A stretch of 64,000 nt of DNA from Lichenifustis flavocetrariae (GTDB lineage: Bacteria > Pseudomonadota > Alphaproteobacteria > Rhizobiales > Beijerinckiaceae). This document shows positions 56,401-64,000 of this stretch, piece by piece; within the stretch, counting starts at the first letter, position 1, and every line of letters begins with the position of its first letter. The translations under genes and the position numbers were made by a program. The notes below the pieces were generated by a model. It was not told the origin of the DNA and did no database searches. It saw only the letters and a list, made by a program, of their open reading frames with translations. The stretch spans positions 1 through 64,000 of the forward strand of contig NZ_JAMOIM010000005.1 in the NCBI RefSeq assembly GCF_026130545.1, written 5' to 3'.

Positions 56401-57229
56401 ACGCTAGCGGCTGTAGGCTGGCGTTTTTTATCGAGGCAGGAGCTTCATCGGAACGATCCGCGACAGCCTCCCCGAAAAGATCAGCATCTTCGAAGGACCG
56501 GTTGAGCTTCTTCAGGATGGATGTGAGCCGCGCATCGAGCCGCTCCACGTCCATGTCCGGGGTGCGAGCGGCAGCACGTACGTTTTTCCTCGACCCAAGG
56601 GGTTCATGGGCTTGGGCAAGCTCGCCATTCTCAGGCTGCATGTAAGCGCGTGAGCTCCCATTCGTCCCGGTTTCCCCCATCTCCATGTCGGTATCGAGAG
56701 TCGGAGCGAGCCCGAAGCTCTGTTCCCCGAGACGCCCGCCCGCGATGCCCTTCAACTGAGACGCAAGCCCGCTCCGCGCCGTCCATGACGCCGTACTCGA
56801 TGGCCCCGACGCCCGCATGCCGTCACGACGCCCCCTCGACGGCGCTGCAGAACTTGCACGCGGTGGCAAAGTCGTGGCTCGCTCGGTTAGCAACCCGGCT
56901 CCGCCCGACACATCAGCCGTGGCATCCACGAGGGCGGCACCGGAGGCGCGCATCTGTGTCTCGCCCTGGTGCCCATCATCTGTCGCGTCCAACGAGGCCG
57001 GCTCGTCACCGTGCTGCTCATCGAGCCTCGTCAGGCGGGTCGCGATGGCTTCGAGACGATCCCTTTGGTTGACCTCGTCGGTGTTCACGCCGAGCTCTGC
57101 CGCACGCGCCGAAATGACATTATTCAACCAGTCGCCGACAGAGAGACCAGCCCGCTTTGCCGCAATCCGTGCGGCTTCACGGGCATCGAATCCGACGCCT
57201 TTGACGTTCCAAGGAACTGGCTTGTTCAT
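53414..57229 (-). CDS. podJ: PodJ-like polar localisation protein with Sel1 repeats
   Basis: The 1271-residue protein has a conserved N-terminal MNKPVPWNVKGVGFDAREAA segment and a long, mostly coiled-coil cytoplasmic region with disordered stretches. One membrane helix (LLLGLAGLVLLLGTLQIV, about 930) is followed by a Pro-rich periplasmic linker. At least four Sel1/TPR-like repeats follow (AAQFEVAVRLSEGRGVT, AQYRLGSIYEKGVGV, AMHNLAVMSAEGAGS, SQFNLAVLFARGLGV). This is the PodJ/Sel1 architecture used in alphaproteobacteria to mark a cell pole. The C-terminal peptidoglycan-binding domain of Caulobacter PodJ is missing, as in other rhizobial versions I know. Confidence 0.82.
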   Translation of the reverse strand: MNKPVPWNVKGVGFDAREAARIAAKRAGLSVGDWLNNVISARAAELGVNTDEVNQRDRLEAIATRLTRLDEQHGDEPASLDATDDGHQGETQMRASGAALVDATADVSGGAGLLTERATTLPPRASSAAPSRGRRDGMRASGPSSTASWTARSGLASQLKGIAGGRLGEQSFGLAPTLDTDMEMGETGTNGSSRAYMQPENGELAQAHEPLGSRKNVRAAARTPDMDVERLDARLTSILKKLNRSFEDADLFGEAVADRSDEAPASIKNASLQPLASNGGRRDEVGTRMVEPARVARREREAQPLARRAEKAGGPAPFADLHADFKSLAERLDAQTMSSPRGGPLSSEAGTPDSPRQPGSTQPVSRPGDRSTDRSIDALRREVALLSESLSQLAPQQSVTSLETAVRELIGRVDLSKLDGVQASVLAPVERLSLEMREAIRAADPSKAMESVRRDMRGLADKVQSLQQASDHKAVAEIRNEIRAMHEVIDTFSGRLQTSERLHDEILALGNQVSDLAQRTSPAVSRDLGNAIGDIRGLLKDLGSNGILGTIDRRIEALSARIDKIAEANQQPQTLFEDLTRQIDQAHETLAARLSARVSPPVSLAGLEERIGTLSAKIDTFSRASQDVNALYGLVGGLADRIDDARNPQADAEAMNALQAQIGQLMERLDRSDTGSAALAGIERLIGDLFLQIEQSRNVAIDAAENAARTAAQDTLRAALDNPKLNGGELTVQTGLDVDHVSQGLAELRRIQEASERRVNTTLTALNTTLERLVDRLVTERTAPEARMSIADADTAPKPARRRNRSPSETVLPERQDARHKFDPEQFLIEPDVALGMLSAASGHDGAAPPFAPTPDIGPNARSSSASSVAPLIAAARRAAQAAQASAMEASLTAGAAKSDPVSTDTEQKAHSFFARKRRPLLLGLAGLVLLLGTLQIVRLSTTGDRTVDLPPRKVTGDAAPIGGEQASQDADARARKGSEAPADPTPSTHVDPAPKAPPSGTSLLTPPEQRDVVASRFMGGAAIPTDPQASASPQVAAPPDTGMSGISPGLRDLASSGNAAAQFEVAVRLSEGRGVTRDAKQAAAWFQRAAQQGLASAQYRLGSIYEKGVGVAADPALAVAWYQKAAGQGNVRAMHNLAVMSAEGAGSKPDYGKAVTWFTKAASYGVRDSQFNLAVLFARGLGVPQNLEQSYAWFALAADQGDADAVAKRDTIAAKLDAKGLANAKASVASFHALVPDAAANDVPVPPGGWDAVAPAKTANRKGEARISSM

Positions 57230-57355
57230 AACGCGCCCAGCAGGCCGGAGATCAGATCATAGGTCCGCTTCGAACAATCGGACGATGCGTTAACGACAGA
57301 CGCATGTATGCCGATCAGCTTGCGAAGCGGGCCAGCTGACTTTCGTTCGGCACGG

Positions 57356-57370
57356 TAAACAAGCCGTTAA
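57356..57370. promoter_or_regulatory. Near-consensus CtrA-type site upstream of the PodJ-like gene
   Basis: TAAA-CAAGCCG-TTAA differs from TTAA-N7-TTAA at one base. A further TTAA lies at 57290-57293. Both are in the divergent region between the PodJ-like and MerR genes. Assignment by pattern only. Confidence 0.35.
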
Positions 57371-57512
57371 CACGTGCCTGTAGCTCCTCCGTCTCACATT
57401 GGGTGATATGCTCCTGTGACAATGCAACTTTTGGTTGCACTCCGCTTCGTGTCGCCTACTATGACGTGGCTGCGCGCCAGTGCGTATACCCCACGCTGAA
57501 CACACGGTACCA

Positions 57513-57947
57513 ATGATGAACGTCCCCCAACGTTCCGAGTCGTCAGCACCCTCATCTAAGGCCAAGGCTCGTCCCGAGCCACGTGAGCAACTCTTTACCA
57601 TCGGCGACCTTGCAAAGGAGTTCAGCGTCAGTCTGCGGACGCTTCGATTCTACGAGGATCGCGGTTTGCTGTCTCCCTATCGCGACGGGACGGCTCGGTT
57701 TTATCGAGAGGAGGACAAATCGCGCCTCATCCTGATTCTCAAGGGAAAGCAACTTGGCTTCACCTTGGGTGAAATCAGGGACATGCTGGCGACAAAACGC
57801 GGGTCGCTTCAACCCCCGACAGCGCTTTCTCTCAATCCAGAGCAGATCGCCACACAGATCAGCCATCTCGAACGGCAGCGCGCTGAGATCGAGGAAGCGA
57901 TCGAAGAATTGCGGGCCGCCCACAAGCGCCTGATAACGCCAGCTTAG
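57513..57947 (+). CDS. MerR-family transcriptional regulator
   Basis: From the first ATG of a Met-Met pair the 144-residue product has a charged head and a winged-helix DNA-binding domain (FTIGDLAKEFSVSLRTLRFY, EDRGLLSPYRDGTARFY). The dimerising helix carries LKGKQLGFTLGEIRDML, followed by a C-terminal coiled coil (QISHLERQRAEIEEAIEELR). No metal-binding cysteines are present, so it is not a CueR/ZntR-type metal sensor. It diverges from the PodJ-like gene. Orthologous small MerR proteins are common in Rhizobiales. Confidence 0.85.
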   Translation: MMNVPQRSESSAPSSKAKARPEPREQLFTIGDLAKEFSVSLRTLRFYEDRGLLSPYRDGTARFYREEDKSRLILILKGKQLGFTLGEIRDMLATKRGSLQPPTALSLNPEQIATQISHLERQRAEIEEAIEELRAAHKRLITPA

Positions 57948-58139
57948 CAGGCGTGAATCTGTGCCTTCGGTCTTCCGATCCGCCAATTGCAGCGTTGCCC
58001 CAAAGATCGACCAGATATGGGTTCCAACGGACACAGGTCGGCTGACCATGTGTCATCCGCTGCAGGCCGTGACCCGAGTTCGATGCTCCAGTGACCTTGC
58101 CGCCTGGCGGTCCGCATAGGTAGGGCGGTTTGCCGGAAA

Positions 58140-58169
58140 CCGATGGCGGCTAAATCAAGCCGCCATCGG
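58140..58169. repeat. Perfect 12-bp palindrome between convergent genes
   Basis: CCGATGGCGGCT and AGCCGCCATCGG pair perfectly around a six-base loop (AAATCA) in the roughly 300-base gap between the convergent MerR and universal-stress genes. No T run follows on either strand. It may act as an RNA-stabilising or Rho-assisted termination stem. Nothing else is seen in this gap. Confidence 0.6.
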
Positions 58170-58254
58170 TTGCGATGCAATTGCGGGTAGATCGGCTGAC
58201 GCCGTGCATCGTGATGGCTGAGGCGATCTGGCATAAGGATCCCGCGCGGCACCT

Positions 58255-59085
58255 TCAATGCGAAACGAGGGTGCAGCGGCTCGGGTGAGACAGGAGGTTG
58301 CGCGTCACGCCGCCGAGCACCCATTCCCGAAGCCTCCCGTGCCCATAGGCCCCGGCGACCATCAGGTCGGCGCTTTGGGCTTCCGCCAACCCGTTCAGTT
58401 GCGCGGCGTCGTCACCAATGGACGCCACAACATCGTAGGTCGAGGCAACGCCATGGCGATGAAGCCACGCCGTGATGTCATCGAGGCGGCCAGGGGCGTC
58501 CTTCGTGTCATCTTCAACTGTGATTTCGAGGACGATGACCTGTCCGGCCATTTTGAGCATTGGCAAGGCATCAACGATGGCGCGGCGCGCCTCGCGCGTA
58601 TCCTTCCAGGCAATGACGACGCGCTCCAGTCGCAGGTCCTCCGCTCCTGGCGGCACAATGAGAACCGGTCGCCCGGCTTGCAGAACCACATCGCTGATGA
58701 CCACGCGCCGCGACGCATCGAACGCGGACCATCCAAGGTCGGGACCGGTGATGATGAGGTCGGCGGCGCGCGCCTCACGCACCACGAAGTCGGACAATTG
58801 CACACTGGCATTCACCGAACGCCATTGCAGAGGCGCGGCTTTGCCCGTCAAGGCGGATCGGAAACGCGCTTCCGCTTCCTTCATTTCCAGCGCGATCTCG
58901 GCAAGATTCTCTTGGATCATGTCTCCCGCGACATACCCGTCGCCATAGACCATCTGGATCGGCTGGCAGGCCGCGATGCCGATGACGCCAGCGCCAAACC
59001 GCTTGGCCAGGGCCGTTGTCACCCGCAGCACCCCGCTGTTCTCGGAGCCCACGTCCATATGCGTCATCACGGTCGAATAGGTCAT
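58255..59085 (-). CDS. Universal stress protein, two tandem UspA domains
   Basis: The 276-residue cytoplasmic protein has two Usp folds. The first ends near DLIITGPDLGWSAFD and PVLIVPPGA. The second ends ADLMVAGAYGHGRLREWVLGG then TRNLLSH, which has the G-2x-G-9x-G ATP-binding pattern (GAYGHGRLREWVLGGVT). Tandem Usp proteins respond to starvation, oxygen limitation or other stress. It stands alone here, convergent with the MerR gene and near other stress-type genes. Confidence 0.88.
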   Translation of the reverse strand: MTYSTVMTHMDVGSENSGVLRVTTALAKRFGAGVIGIAACQPIQMVYGDGYVAGDMIQENLAEIALEMKEAEARFRSALTGKAAPLQWRSVNASVQLSDFVVREARAADLIITGPDLGWSAFDASRRVVISDVVLQAGRPVLIVPPGAEDLRLERVVIAWKDTREARRAIVDALPMLKMAGQVIVLEITVEDDTKDAPGRLDDITAWLHRHGVASTYDVVASIGDDAAQLNGLAEAQSADLMVAGAYGHGRLREWVLGGVTRNLLSHPSRCTLVSH

Positions 59086-59736
59086 CGGTCAATCCCTGGG
59101 AGTTGTGCGTCGTGCAGCCATGGGCAATGGACGAGATCCCGGTGGCAACGGACGAGGGCGAAGGACCGACCTGACATGCTTTGCGTCTCCCTGGACCACA
59201 AAGACCCGGGCTTCACCGGTCGAATTGATGTGCCATCTGCTGCGCCGACAGCATCGCGGCGCGCTGGTTGTCTGCGGTGCCGGAGCCGAGAAGTTCTTGC
59301 GGCACCCCGCATTCGGCGGTGCGTCGGAACACCATGAAGCGGAGGAACCCGTTCACTTTTTTCACCACCAAACGGAACGTTCCAGACTCGCAGGTGAGTG
59401 TGTCATCTCGCTGGATTTAGCGCTCCCCCGCCATCAGAGTTCCTTCGAAAGGTCGTTGCTTCTGCTCGAGGATCGCAGCGTATCTCCTGCAGTTCGAAAT
59501 ATTTAGAGTACGGTTATACTTATGGATCCGCCCGGTAGTCGGTGGAACAGTCTATTTTTCGTTACCGGCTATCCAAATATGCAGGCGCCGATGGCCCAGC
59601 TTGGCCGACGGGTCGAGGCGAGGCAGGTATCTCCAGAATCCATCATATGTTAAGATCGTCTGCTGAGCCTTTGCGACCTTACGCGTGAAGACGATCCGCA
59701 GGGCCCCTAGACGAAGAGGATCGCTGGAGGTCGCTC
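59086..59736. other. 650-base gap with no supported gene
   Basis: Possible frames (for example 59105-59506) have unnatural composition and no ribosome binding site. The stretch 59500-59570 is A+T rich and may hold promoter DNA for the LysR gene. No RNA gene, repeat or known motif was recognised. Confidence 0.5.
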
Positions 59737-60675
59737 ATGCTTGATTGGGACGATCTCCGGTTCTTCTTGGCCGTCGCGCGGAATTCAAGCCTCTCGTCGG
59801 CCGCGAAGAGCCTTCATGTCGCGCAGTCCACGGTGGGGCGCCGGCTCGCCTCGCTCGAAACCAGTCTCGGGGTGCGCCTGCTCAACCGGACCCCGGAGGG
59901 ATATGTCCCCACCTTGGCGGGCGACGAGGTGCGCAAGCAGGCCGAGCGGGTCGAGGCGGAAGCGCTCGCATTGGAACGCCAGGTCATCGGTCGCGACACG
60001 CGTTTGGCCGGCCTCGTGCGTGTCACCTGTTCCGAGACGATCGCCAGCAACCTGATCGCCCCGTGTCTCGGCACGCTGCATGTGCCGCATCCCGACATCA
60101 TGATCGAACTGATTCCCAACGCGCGCGAGCTCAGCCTGTCGATGCGCGAGGCGGACATCTCGGTGCGTCTGCGACAGCCCGAGCAGCATGATCTCGTGGT
60201 CCGCAGGATCGGCGTCGCGGCCTTCGGGCTCTACGCGAGCGGCGACTATCTCGCGCGCCACGGGGATCTCGATGTCCGCGATGGCTGCCCCGGCCATCAC
60301 CTGATCACGCAGTTGGACGGCATCCAGGACGCGACCCAGACCGATTGGCTCGCCGAGCTCGCGCCGCGCGCCCGCATCGCGATGCAGACAAGCAGCCATT
60401 CCGCGGCGCTCGCGGCAGCGGTCCAAGGCGGTGGCCTCGCGAGCCTGCTCCGCTTTCGCGCCGATCGCGAGCCCGGATTGATCCGCCTGACGGTGCCGCC
60501 CCTGCCCTCGCTGATCCCGAGCGCCGGCATCTGGCTGGTGGTGCACAAGGACAATCGCGAGACACCCCGGATCCGGGTGACCCTCGATCACATCACCAAA
60601 TGGGTCCGCGGGCTGGCCGACCGACTGGACCCGGCCGTGCCTGCCGACATCGCAATAGCGACCGGAGCCAAATAG
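59737..60675 (+). CDS. LysR-family transcriptional regulator
   Basis: The 312-residue protein has the N-terminal LysR helix-turn-helix (LRFFLAVARNSSLSSAAKSL, VAQSTVGRRLASLETSLG) and a periplasmic-binding-protein-like effector domain (LVRVTCSETIASNLIAPCLG, ISVRLRQPEQHDLVVRRIG). The first residues (DWDDLRFFLAVAR) place it in the group close to GcvA-like/proteobacterial short LysR regulators. No obvious divergent target is adjacent, so the regulon is unknown. Confidence 0.88.
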   Translation: MLDWDDLRFFLAVARNSSLSSAAKSLHVAQSTVGRRLASLETSLGVRLLNRTPEGYVPTLAGDEVRKQAERVEAEALALERQVIGRDTRLAGLVRVTCSETIASNLIAPCLGTLHVPHPDIMIELIPNARELSLSMREADISVRLRQPEQHDLVVRRIGVAAFGLYASGDYLARHGDLDVRDGCPGHHLITQLDGIQDATQTDWLAELAPRARIAMQTSSHSAALAAAVQGGGLASLLRFRADREPGLIRLTVPPLPSLIPSAGIWLVVHKDNRETPRIRVTLDHITKWVRGLADRLDPAVPADIAIATGAK

Positions 60676-60969
60676 AAGCCGCTCAGGGCTGCAGGCGAGC
60701 GACTTCGTGGAAGCTTGCGGGGCCCAAACCGAAGCAGGTGGCCCTTTAGGGACTTTCACGCCATGCGGAATTGCATAGTGGGTTCGCGAAGACGGGTCCC
60801 GCCGCGCGCCGACTTCTGGCGTAAACCGTGCCTATGAAGCGGACCGTCCCGCCGAAGGTCGCCTATCGCGCCGGGCCGTGATGACGGCGCACTCTCGTGA
60901 GGGCTTGGTCATCGAACCGGTCGAGACTCACAACCAGCGCCCTTTTGAACAGGGCGAGCGGGGCATCCC

Positions 60970-61203
60970 ATGTCGATCAAATCGAAGGCCGCCGAGAACC
61001 ATACGGCGGCGGCGGCTCATCTTGAGACGGCGGCGCAGCATCATGCCAAAGCGGCCAGGCAACTCGAAGCCGGCGACCACGAGCGCGCCGCTCATCATGC
61101 CCAGATCGCCCACGGCCAGATGGCCTTCGCGGCGCGTCATATCGCCTTGGCCAGCGAACACTATGCGCAGCAATACAGCGGAGACGTCGACAAGGCAGCC
61201 TGA
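60970..61203 (+). CDS. Small Ala/His-rich helical protein
   Basis: The 77-residue product (MSIKSKAAENHTAAAAHLE...) is very rich in Ala and His, with repeats of AAxHHxxAA spacing (AAQHHAKAARQLEAG, ERAAHHAQIAHGQM). It probably forms one or two amphipathic helices. The ATG follows GAGCGGGG. Similar short proteins appear in many Hyphomicrobiales without assigned function. Nearby BON and universal-stress genes hint at a stress role. Confidence 0.6.
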   Translation: MSIKSKAAENHTAAAAHLETAAQHHAKAARQLEAGDHERAAHHAQIAHGQMAFAARHIALASEHYAQQYSGDVDKAA

Positions 61204-61398
61204 GGCGTCGGGATCGCTCGACCCAACTGCTCTCCTGCAGTTGATCTAGCAAGGTTCAGACAGGCGGAGGACTGGCAGTAGCCACCTTCCTTGCAAGACC
61301 GGCAAGTCATCAGCATCCGCACGTGTCCGAATACGACGTCATTTGCAGAGAAACATTCGAATACAGCTAGTCCGCTCTCCAACTTAAAAAGACGTTCC

Positions 61399-62049
61399 AT
61401 GAGCCCCGATCATGATCTGCAGAAAGCCGTACTCGAGGAATTGGGGTGGGAGCCGAGCGTGACCGCGGCCCACATCGGCGTCACTGCCGAAGGCGGCGTG
61501 GTGTGCCTTTCCGGCCATGTCACTAGTTTCGTCCAAAAACACGCCGCCGAACTGGCGACACGCCGCATCAGGGGCGTAAAGGCGGTGGTGGAAGACATCA
61601 GAGTGCGGTTGCCCGATGGCGACCAGCGCAACGACGACGATATTGCCCGGGCGGCTCTGGATCGGCTCGCATGGCACGAGACCGACCGCGACTATCATGT
61701 GACCGTCAAGGTGGAGAAGGGCTGGCTCACCCTCAGCGGGCAGGTGCCCTGGAATTTCCAACGGGAAGACGCCGAGTCGGACCTTCGCGGGCTGCCGGGG
61801 GTGGTGGGATTGGACAACCAGATCACGCTCACGCCGAAAGTCAGTGTGGGCAATCTGAGCGACGACATCACGCATGCCCTGCATCGCTCCTGGTTCTTCG
61901 ATCCCAAGACGATCGATGTGAGTGCTGCCGGAGGAGTCGTTCGGCTGGCCGGTACAGTTCAGTCGCTGCACGAAAAGCAGGTGGCAGCCAGGACCGCATG
62001 GGCCGCCCCGGGTGTCACGATGGTCGAGAACGACCTGGCGGTCGTCTGA
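61399..62049 (+). CDS. Protein with three BON domains
   Basis: From MSPDHDLQKA the 216-residue product has three successive BON domains, each with the V-x-L-x-G-x-V core: GGVVCLSGHVTSF, GWLTLSGQVPWNF and GVVRLAGTVQSLH. No signal peptide or lipobox is visible, so it is probably cytoplasmic, unlike OsmY. BON proteins bind membranes or lipids and are often induced by osmotic stress. It lies 150 bases upstream of the phosphoketolase gene on the same strand. Confidence 0.82.
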   Translation: MSPDHDLQKAVLEELGWEPSVTAAHIGVTAEGGVVCLSGHVTSFVQKHAAELATRRIRGVKAVVEDIRVRLPDGDQRNDDDIARAALDRLAWHETDRDYHVTVKVEKGWLTLSGQVPWNFQREDAESDLRGLPGVVGLDNQITLTPKVSVGNLSDDITHALHRSWFFDPKTIDVSAAGGVVRLAGTVQSLHEKQVAARTAWAAPGVTMVENDLAVV

Positions 62050-62199
62050 TCCGAAGCCCGGCAGTCTGGCTCATGCGGTGACGCAACGGTGCGACCGTCA
62101 CCAAACCATCACGGACCGGTCGCGACGTTGCGGCATCATGGTCTCCATCGCGGCGCCGCTTCTGGCGAAGCCTGCCACCCGGTCGCAAGGATCGCCCCC

Positions 62200-64000
62200 A
62201 TGAACGTTCACACTCCCGCCACGTTCGCCGCAGAGCCGCTCGCGCCGGACGAGCTTCGGCTCATGCAGGCCTGGTGGCGCGCCGCGAACTACCTGTCGGT
62301 CGGCCAGGTCTACCTTCTCGCCAACCCCATGCTGCGCGAGCCGCTCACGATGGCGCATGTGAAGCCGCGCCTGCTCGGCCATTTCGGGACGACGCCGGGC
62401 TTGAATTTCATCTACGTGCACCTGAACCGGCTGATCAAGGCGCGGGACCTCAGCATGCTCTTCATTGCGGGGCCGGGCCATGGTGCGCCGGGCGTGGTCG
62501 CCAGCACCTATATGGAAGGCACCTACAGCGAGCTTTATCCAGAGGTCGCGCAGGATGAGAACGGCATGTGCAAGCTGTTCCGTCAGTTCTCGTTTCCGGG
62601 CGGCATCCCGAGTCACGCCGCACCGCAGACGCCTGGCTCCATCCACGAAGGAGGCGAGCTCGGCTATTCCCTCGCGCACGCCTATGGCGCCGTGCTCGAC
62701 AATCCGGGCTTGATCGCCGCCTGCGTCGTGGGCGACGGCGAGGCCGAGACCGGACCGCTCGCGGCGGCCTGGCACTCCAACAAGTTCATCAACCCGGCGA
62801 CGGACGGCGCCGTGCTGCCGATCCTGCACCTGAACGGCTTCAAGATCGCCAATCCCACCGTGCTGGCCCGTATCTCACACAGCGAACTCGAAAGCCTGCT
62901 GGTCGGCTACGGCCATACCCCGATCTTCGTCGAGGGCGACGACCCGGCGCTCATGCACCAGGCCATGGCGGCAGCCCTCGATACGGCGATCGCGGCGATC
63001 CACGAACTGCAGGACGCCGCACGGCTCGGTCGCGCGCATGGTCGGCCGCGCTGGCCGATGATCGTGCTGCGCAGCCCGAAAGGCTGGAGCGGACCCAAAA
63101 CCGTCGACGGTTTGAAGACGGAAGGCTCCTGGCGCTCCCATCAGGTGCCGATCAGCGACATGGGCAAGCCGGGCCATCTCCAAGCCCTCGAAGACTGGAT
63201 GCGAAGCTACAAGCCCGACGAGTTGTTCGACGAAACCGGACGATTACATGCGGAGATCGCCGCTCTTGCGCCCGTCGGCGACCGGCGCATGAGCGCCAAC
63301 CCCCATGCCAATGGCGGCGCGCTGATGCGCGCCCTGCATATGCCCGACTTCACGACCCATGCGGTGGCCGTGGTTCATCCCGGCGGAACGGATGGCGAAG
63401 CGACGGCGGTGATGGGTGGGTTCCTCCGCGACGTCATGCGTCTCAACGCCGAGACCCGGAACTTCCGCGTCCTCGGCCCGGATGAGACCGCATCGAACCG
63501 GCTGCAGGCGCTGTTCGAGGCGACCGGGCGCGATTGGGACGCCGCGACGGTCGCGGACGATGACGAGCACCTGAGCCCCGATGGCCGCGTCATGGAGATC
63601 CTTTCCGAGCACACCTGTCAGGGCTGGCTCGAAGGCTACCTGCTCACGGGCCGCCACGGTCTGTTCTCGTGCTACGAGGCCTTCATCCACATCGTGGATT
63701 CCATGGTCAACCAGCACGCCAAGTGGCTGAAGACCAGCCGCGAGGTCGAATGGCGCCGACCGATCGCCTCGCTCAACTACCTTCTCACCTCCCATGTCTG
63801 GCGGCAGGACCACAACGGCTCCAGCCACCAGGATCCGGGGTTCATGGATCACGTGGCCACCAAAAAGGCCGACATCGTGCGGATCTACCTGCCTCCGGAC
63901 GCCAACACGCTGCTGTGGGTGACCGACCACTGCCTACGCAGCTGGGACCGCATCAACGTGATCGTCGCGGGCAAGCAGCCCGAGCCACAATGGCTCGATA
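62200..64000 (+). CDS. xfp: Xylulose-5-phosphate/fructose-6-phosphate phosphoketolase (runs off the window)
   Basis: The frame is open for 600 codons to the window edge. It has the phosphoketolase hallmarks: [51 protein letters not shown], the thiamine-diphosphate motif [46 protein letters not shown], and [13 protein letters not shown]. It splits xylulose-5-phosphate (or fructose-6-phosphate) with phosphate to acetyl phosphate and a smaller sugar phosphate. An acetate kinase or phosphotransacetylase gene may follow outside the window. About 190 C-terminal residues are missing by comparison with the usual length near 790. Confidence 0.95.
   Translation, partial: MNVHTPATFAAEPLAPDELRLMQAWWRAANYLSVGQVYLLANPMLREPLTMAHVKPRLLGHFGTTPGLNFIYVHLNRLIKARDLSMLFIAGPGHGAPGVVASTYMEGTYSELYPEVAQDENGMCKLFRQFSFPGGIPSHAAPQTPGSIHEGGELGYSLAHAYGAVLDNPGLIAACVVGDGEAETGPLAAAWHSNKFINPATDGAVLPILHLNGFKIANPTVLARISHSELESLLVGYGHTPIFVEGDDPALMHQAMAAALDTAIAAIHELQDAARLGRAHGRPRWPMIVLRSPKGWSGPKTVDGLKTEGSWRSHQVPISDMGKPGHLQALEDWMRSYKPDELFDETGRLHAEIAALAPVGDRRMSANPHANGGALMRALHMPDFTTHAVAVVHPGGTDGEATAVMGGFLRDVMRLNAETRNFRVLGPDETASNRLQALFEATGRDWDAATVADDDEHLSPDGRVMEILSEHTCQGWLEGYLLTGRHGLFSCYEAFIHIVDSMVNQHAKWLKTSREVEWRRPIASLNYLLTSHVWRQDHNGSSHQDPGFMDHVATKKADIVRIYLPPDANTLLWVTDHCLRSWDRINVIVAGKQPEPQWLD

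Noticed and set aside
59105-59506. 133-codon frame in the gap before the LysR gene
   Set aside because: Composition is unnatural, several frames overlap without a ribosome binding site, and no motif is present.
1-64000. CRISPR array or rRNA operon
   Set aside because: No regularly spaced direct repeats and no 16S, 23S or 5S segments were seen anywhere in the window.

Overview
The window is GC-rich chromosomal DNA of an alphaproteobacterium, most likely in the order Hyphomicrobiales (Rhizobiales). Supporting signs are the ChvI/ChvG two-component pair followed by a short HprK, a mannose-type EIIA and HPr; a tolQRAB-pal-cpoB-tilS-ftsH block; a PodJ-like polarity protein; a TTAA-N7-TTAA (CtrA-type) site; and an intergenic mosaic of short palindromes typical of rhizobial repeats. 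The genus cannot be fixed from sequence reading alone.

Positions 1-12000 are accessory. The left edge holds the 5' end of a group II intron whose maturase start is read on the minus strand. The intron abuts the tip of a broken IS66-family element. Next comes a decayed prophage-like island (about 2.0-11.9 kb). It contains a lysis cassette (GH108 lysozyme, holin-like and spanin-like small membrane proteins), a kinase-fold gene, a 25-residue membrane peptide, a beta-helix exoprotein, a protein with a VPLPA-type C-terminal sorting signal, a large SNF2 helicase-methyltransferase pseudogene and a second DNA methyltransferase. Several of these genes carry single-base indels, two of them in six-base C runs, and one carries an in-frame TGA. 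The island ends next to a tRNA-Pro(CGG) gene, a plausible attachment site.

Positions 12-23 kb encode envelope and carbohydrate or osmotic-stress functions. A FUSC transporter, a PAP2 phosphatase, a glycogen-debranching enzyme and a family 4 glycosyltransferase are on the minus strand. They diverge from an overlapping otsB-GH15-otsA trehalose operon. Positions 23-29 kb hold a rhodanese, dnaA, a lytic transglycosylase, a Bcr/CflA efflux pump, cbiB and the PTS-type phosphorelay proteins. Positions 29-32 kb hold hprK, chvG and chvI. Positions 32-39 kb hold an orphan polar-amino-acid ABC ATPase with a HugZ-like protein, then a GntR regulator divergent from a complete polyamine-type ABC transporter and a GNAT acetyltransferase.

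Positions 40-53 kb are core genes: aroE and a Uma2 nuclease-like gene on the minus strand, then ruvB-ybgC-tolQRAB, a cyclopropane fatty acid synthase gene placed between tolB and pal, then pal-cpoB-tilS-ftsH ending at a strong shared terminator. The convergent 1271-residue PodJ-like protein follows. The last 7 kb holds a MerR regulator, a universal stress protein, a LysR regulator, a small Ala/His-rich protein, a three-BON-domain protein and the start of a phosphoketolase gene, which runs off the window.
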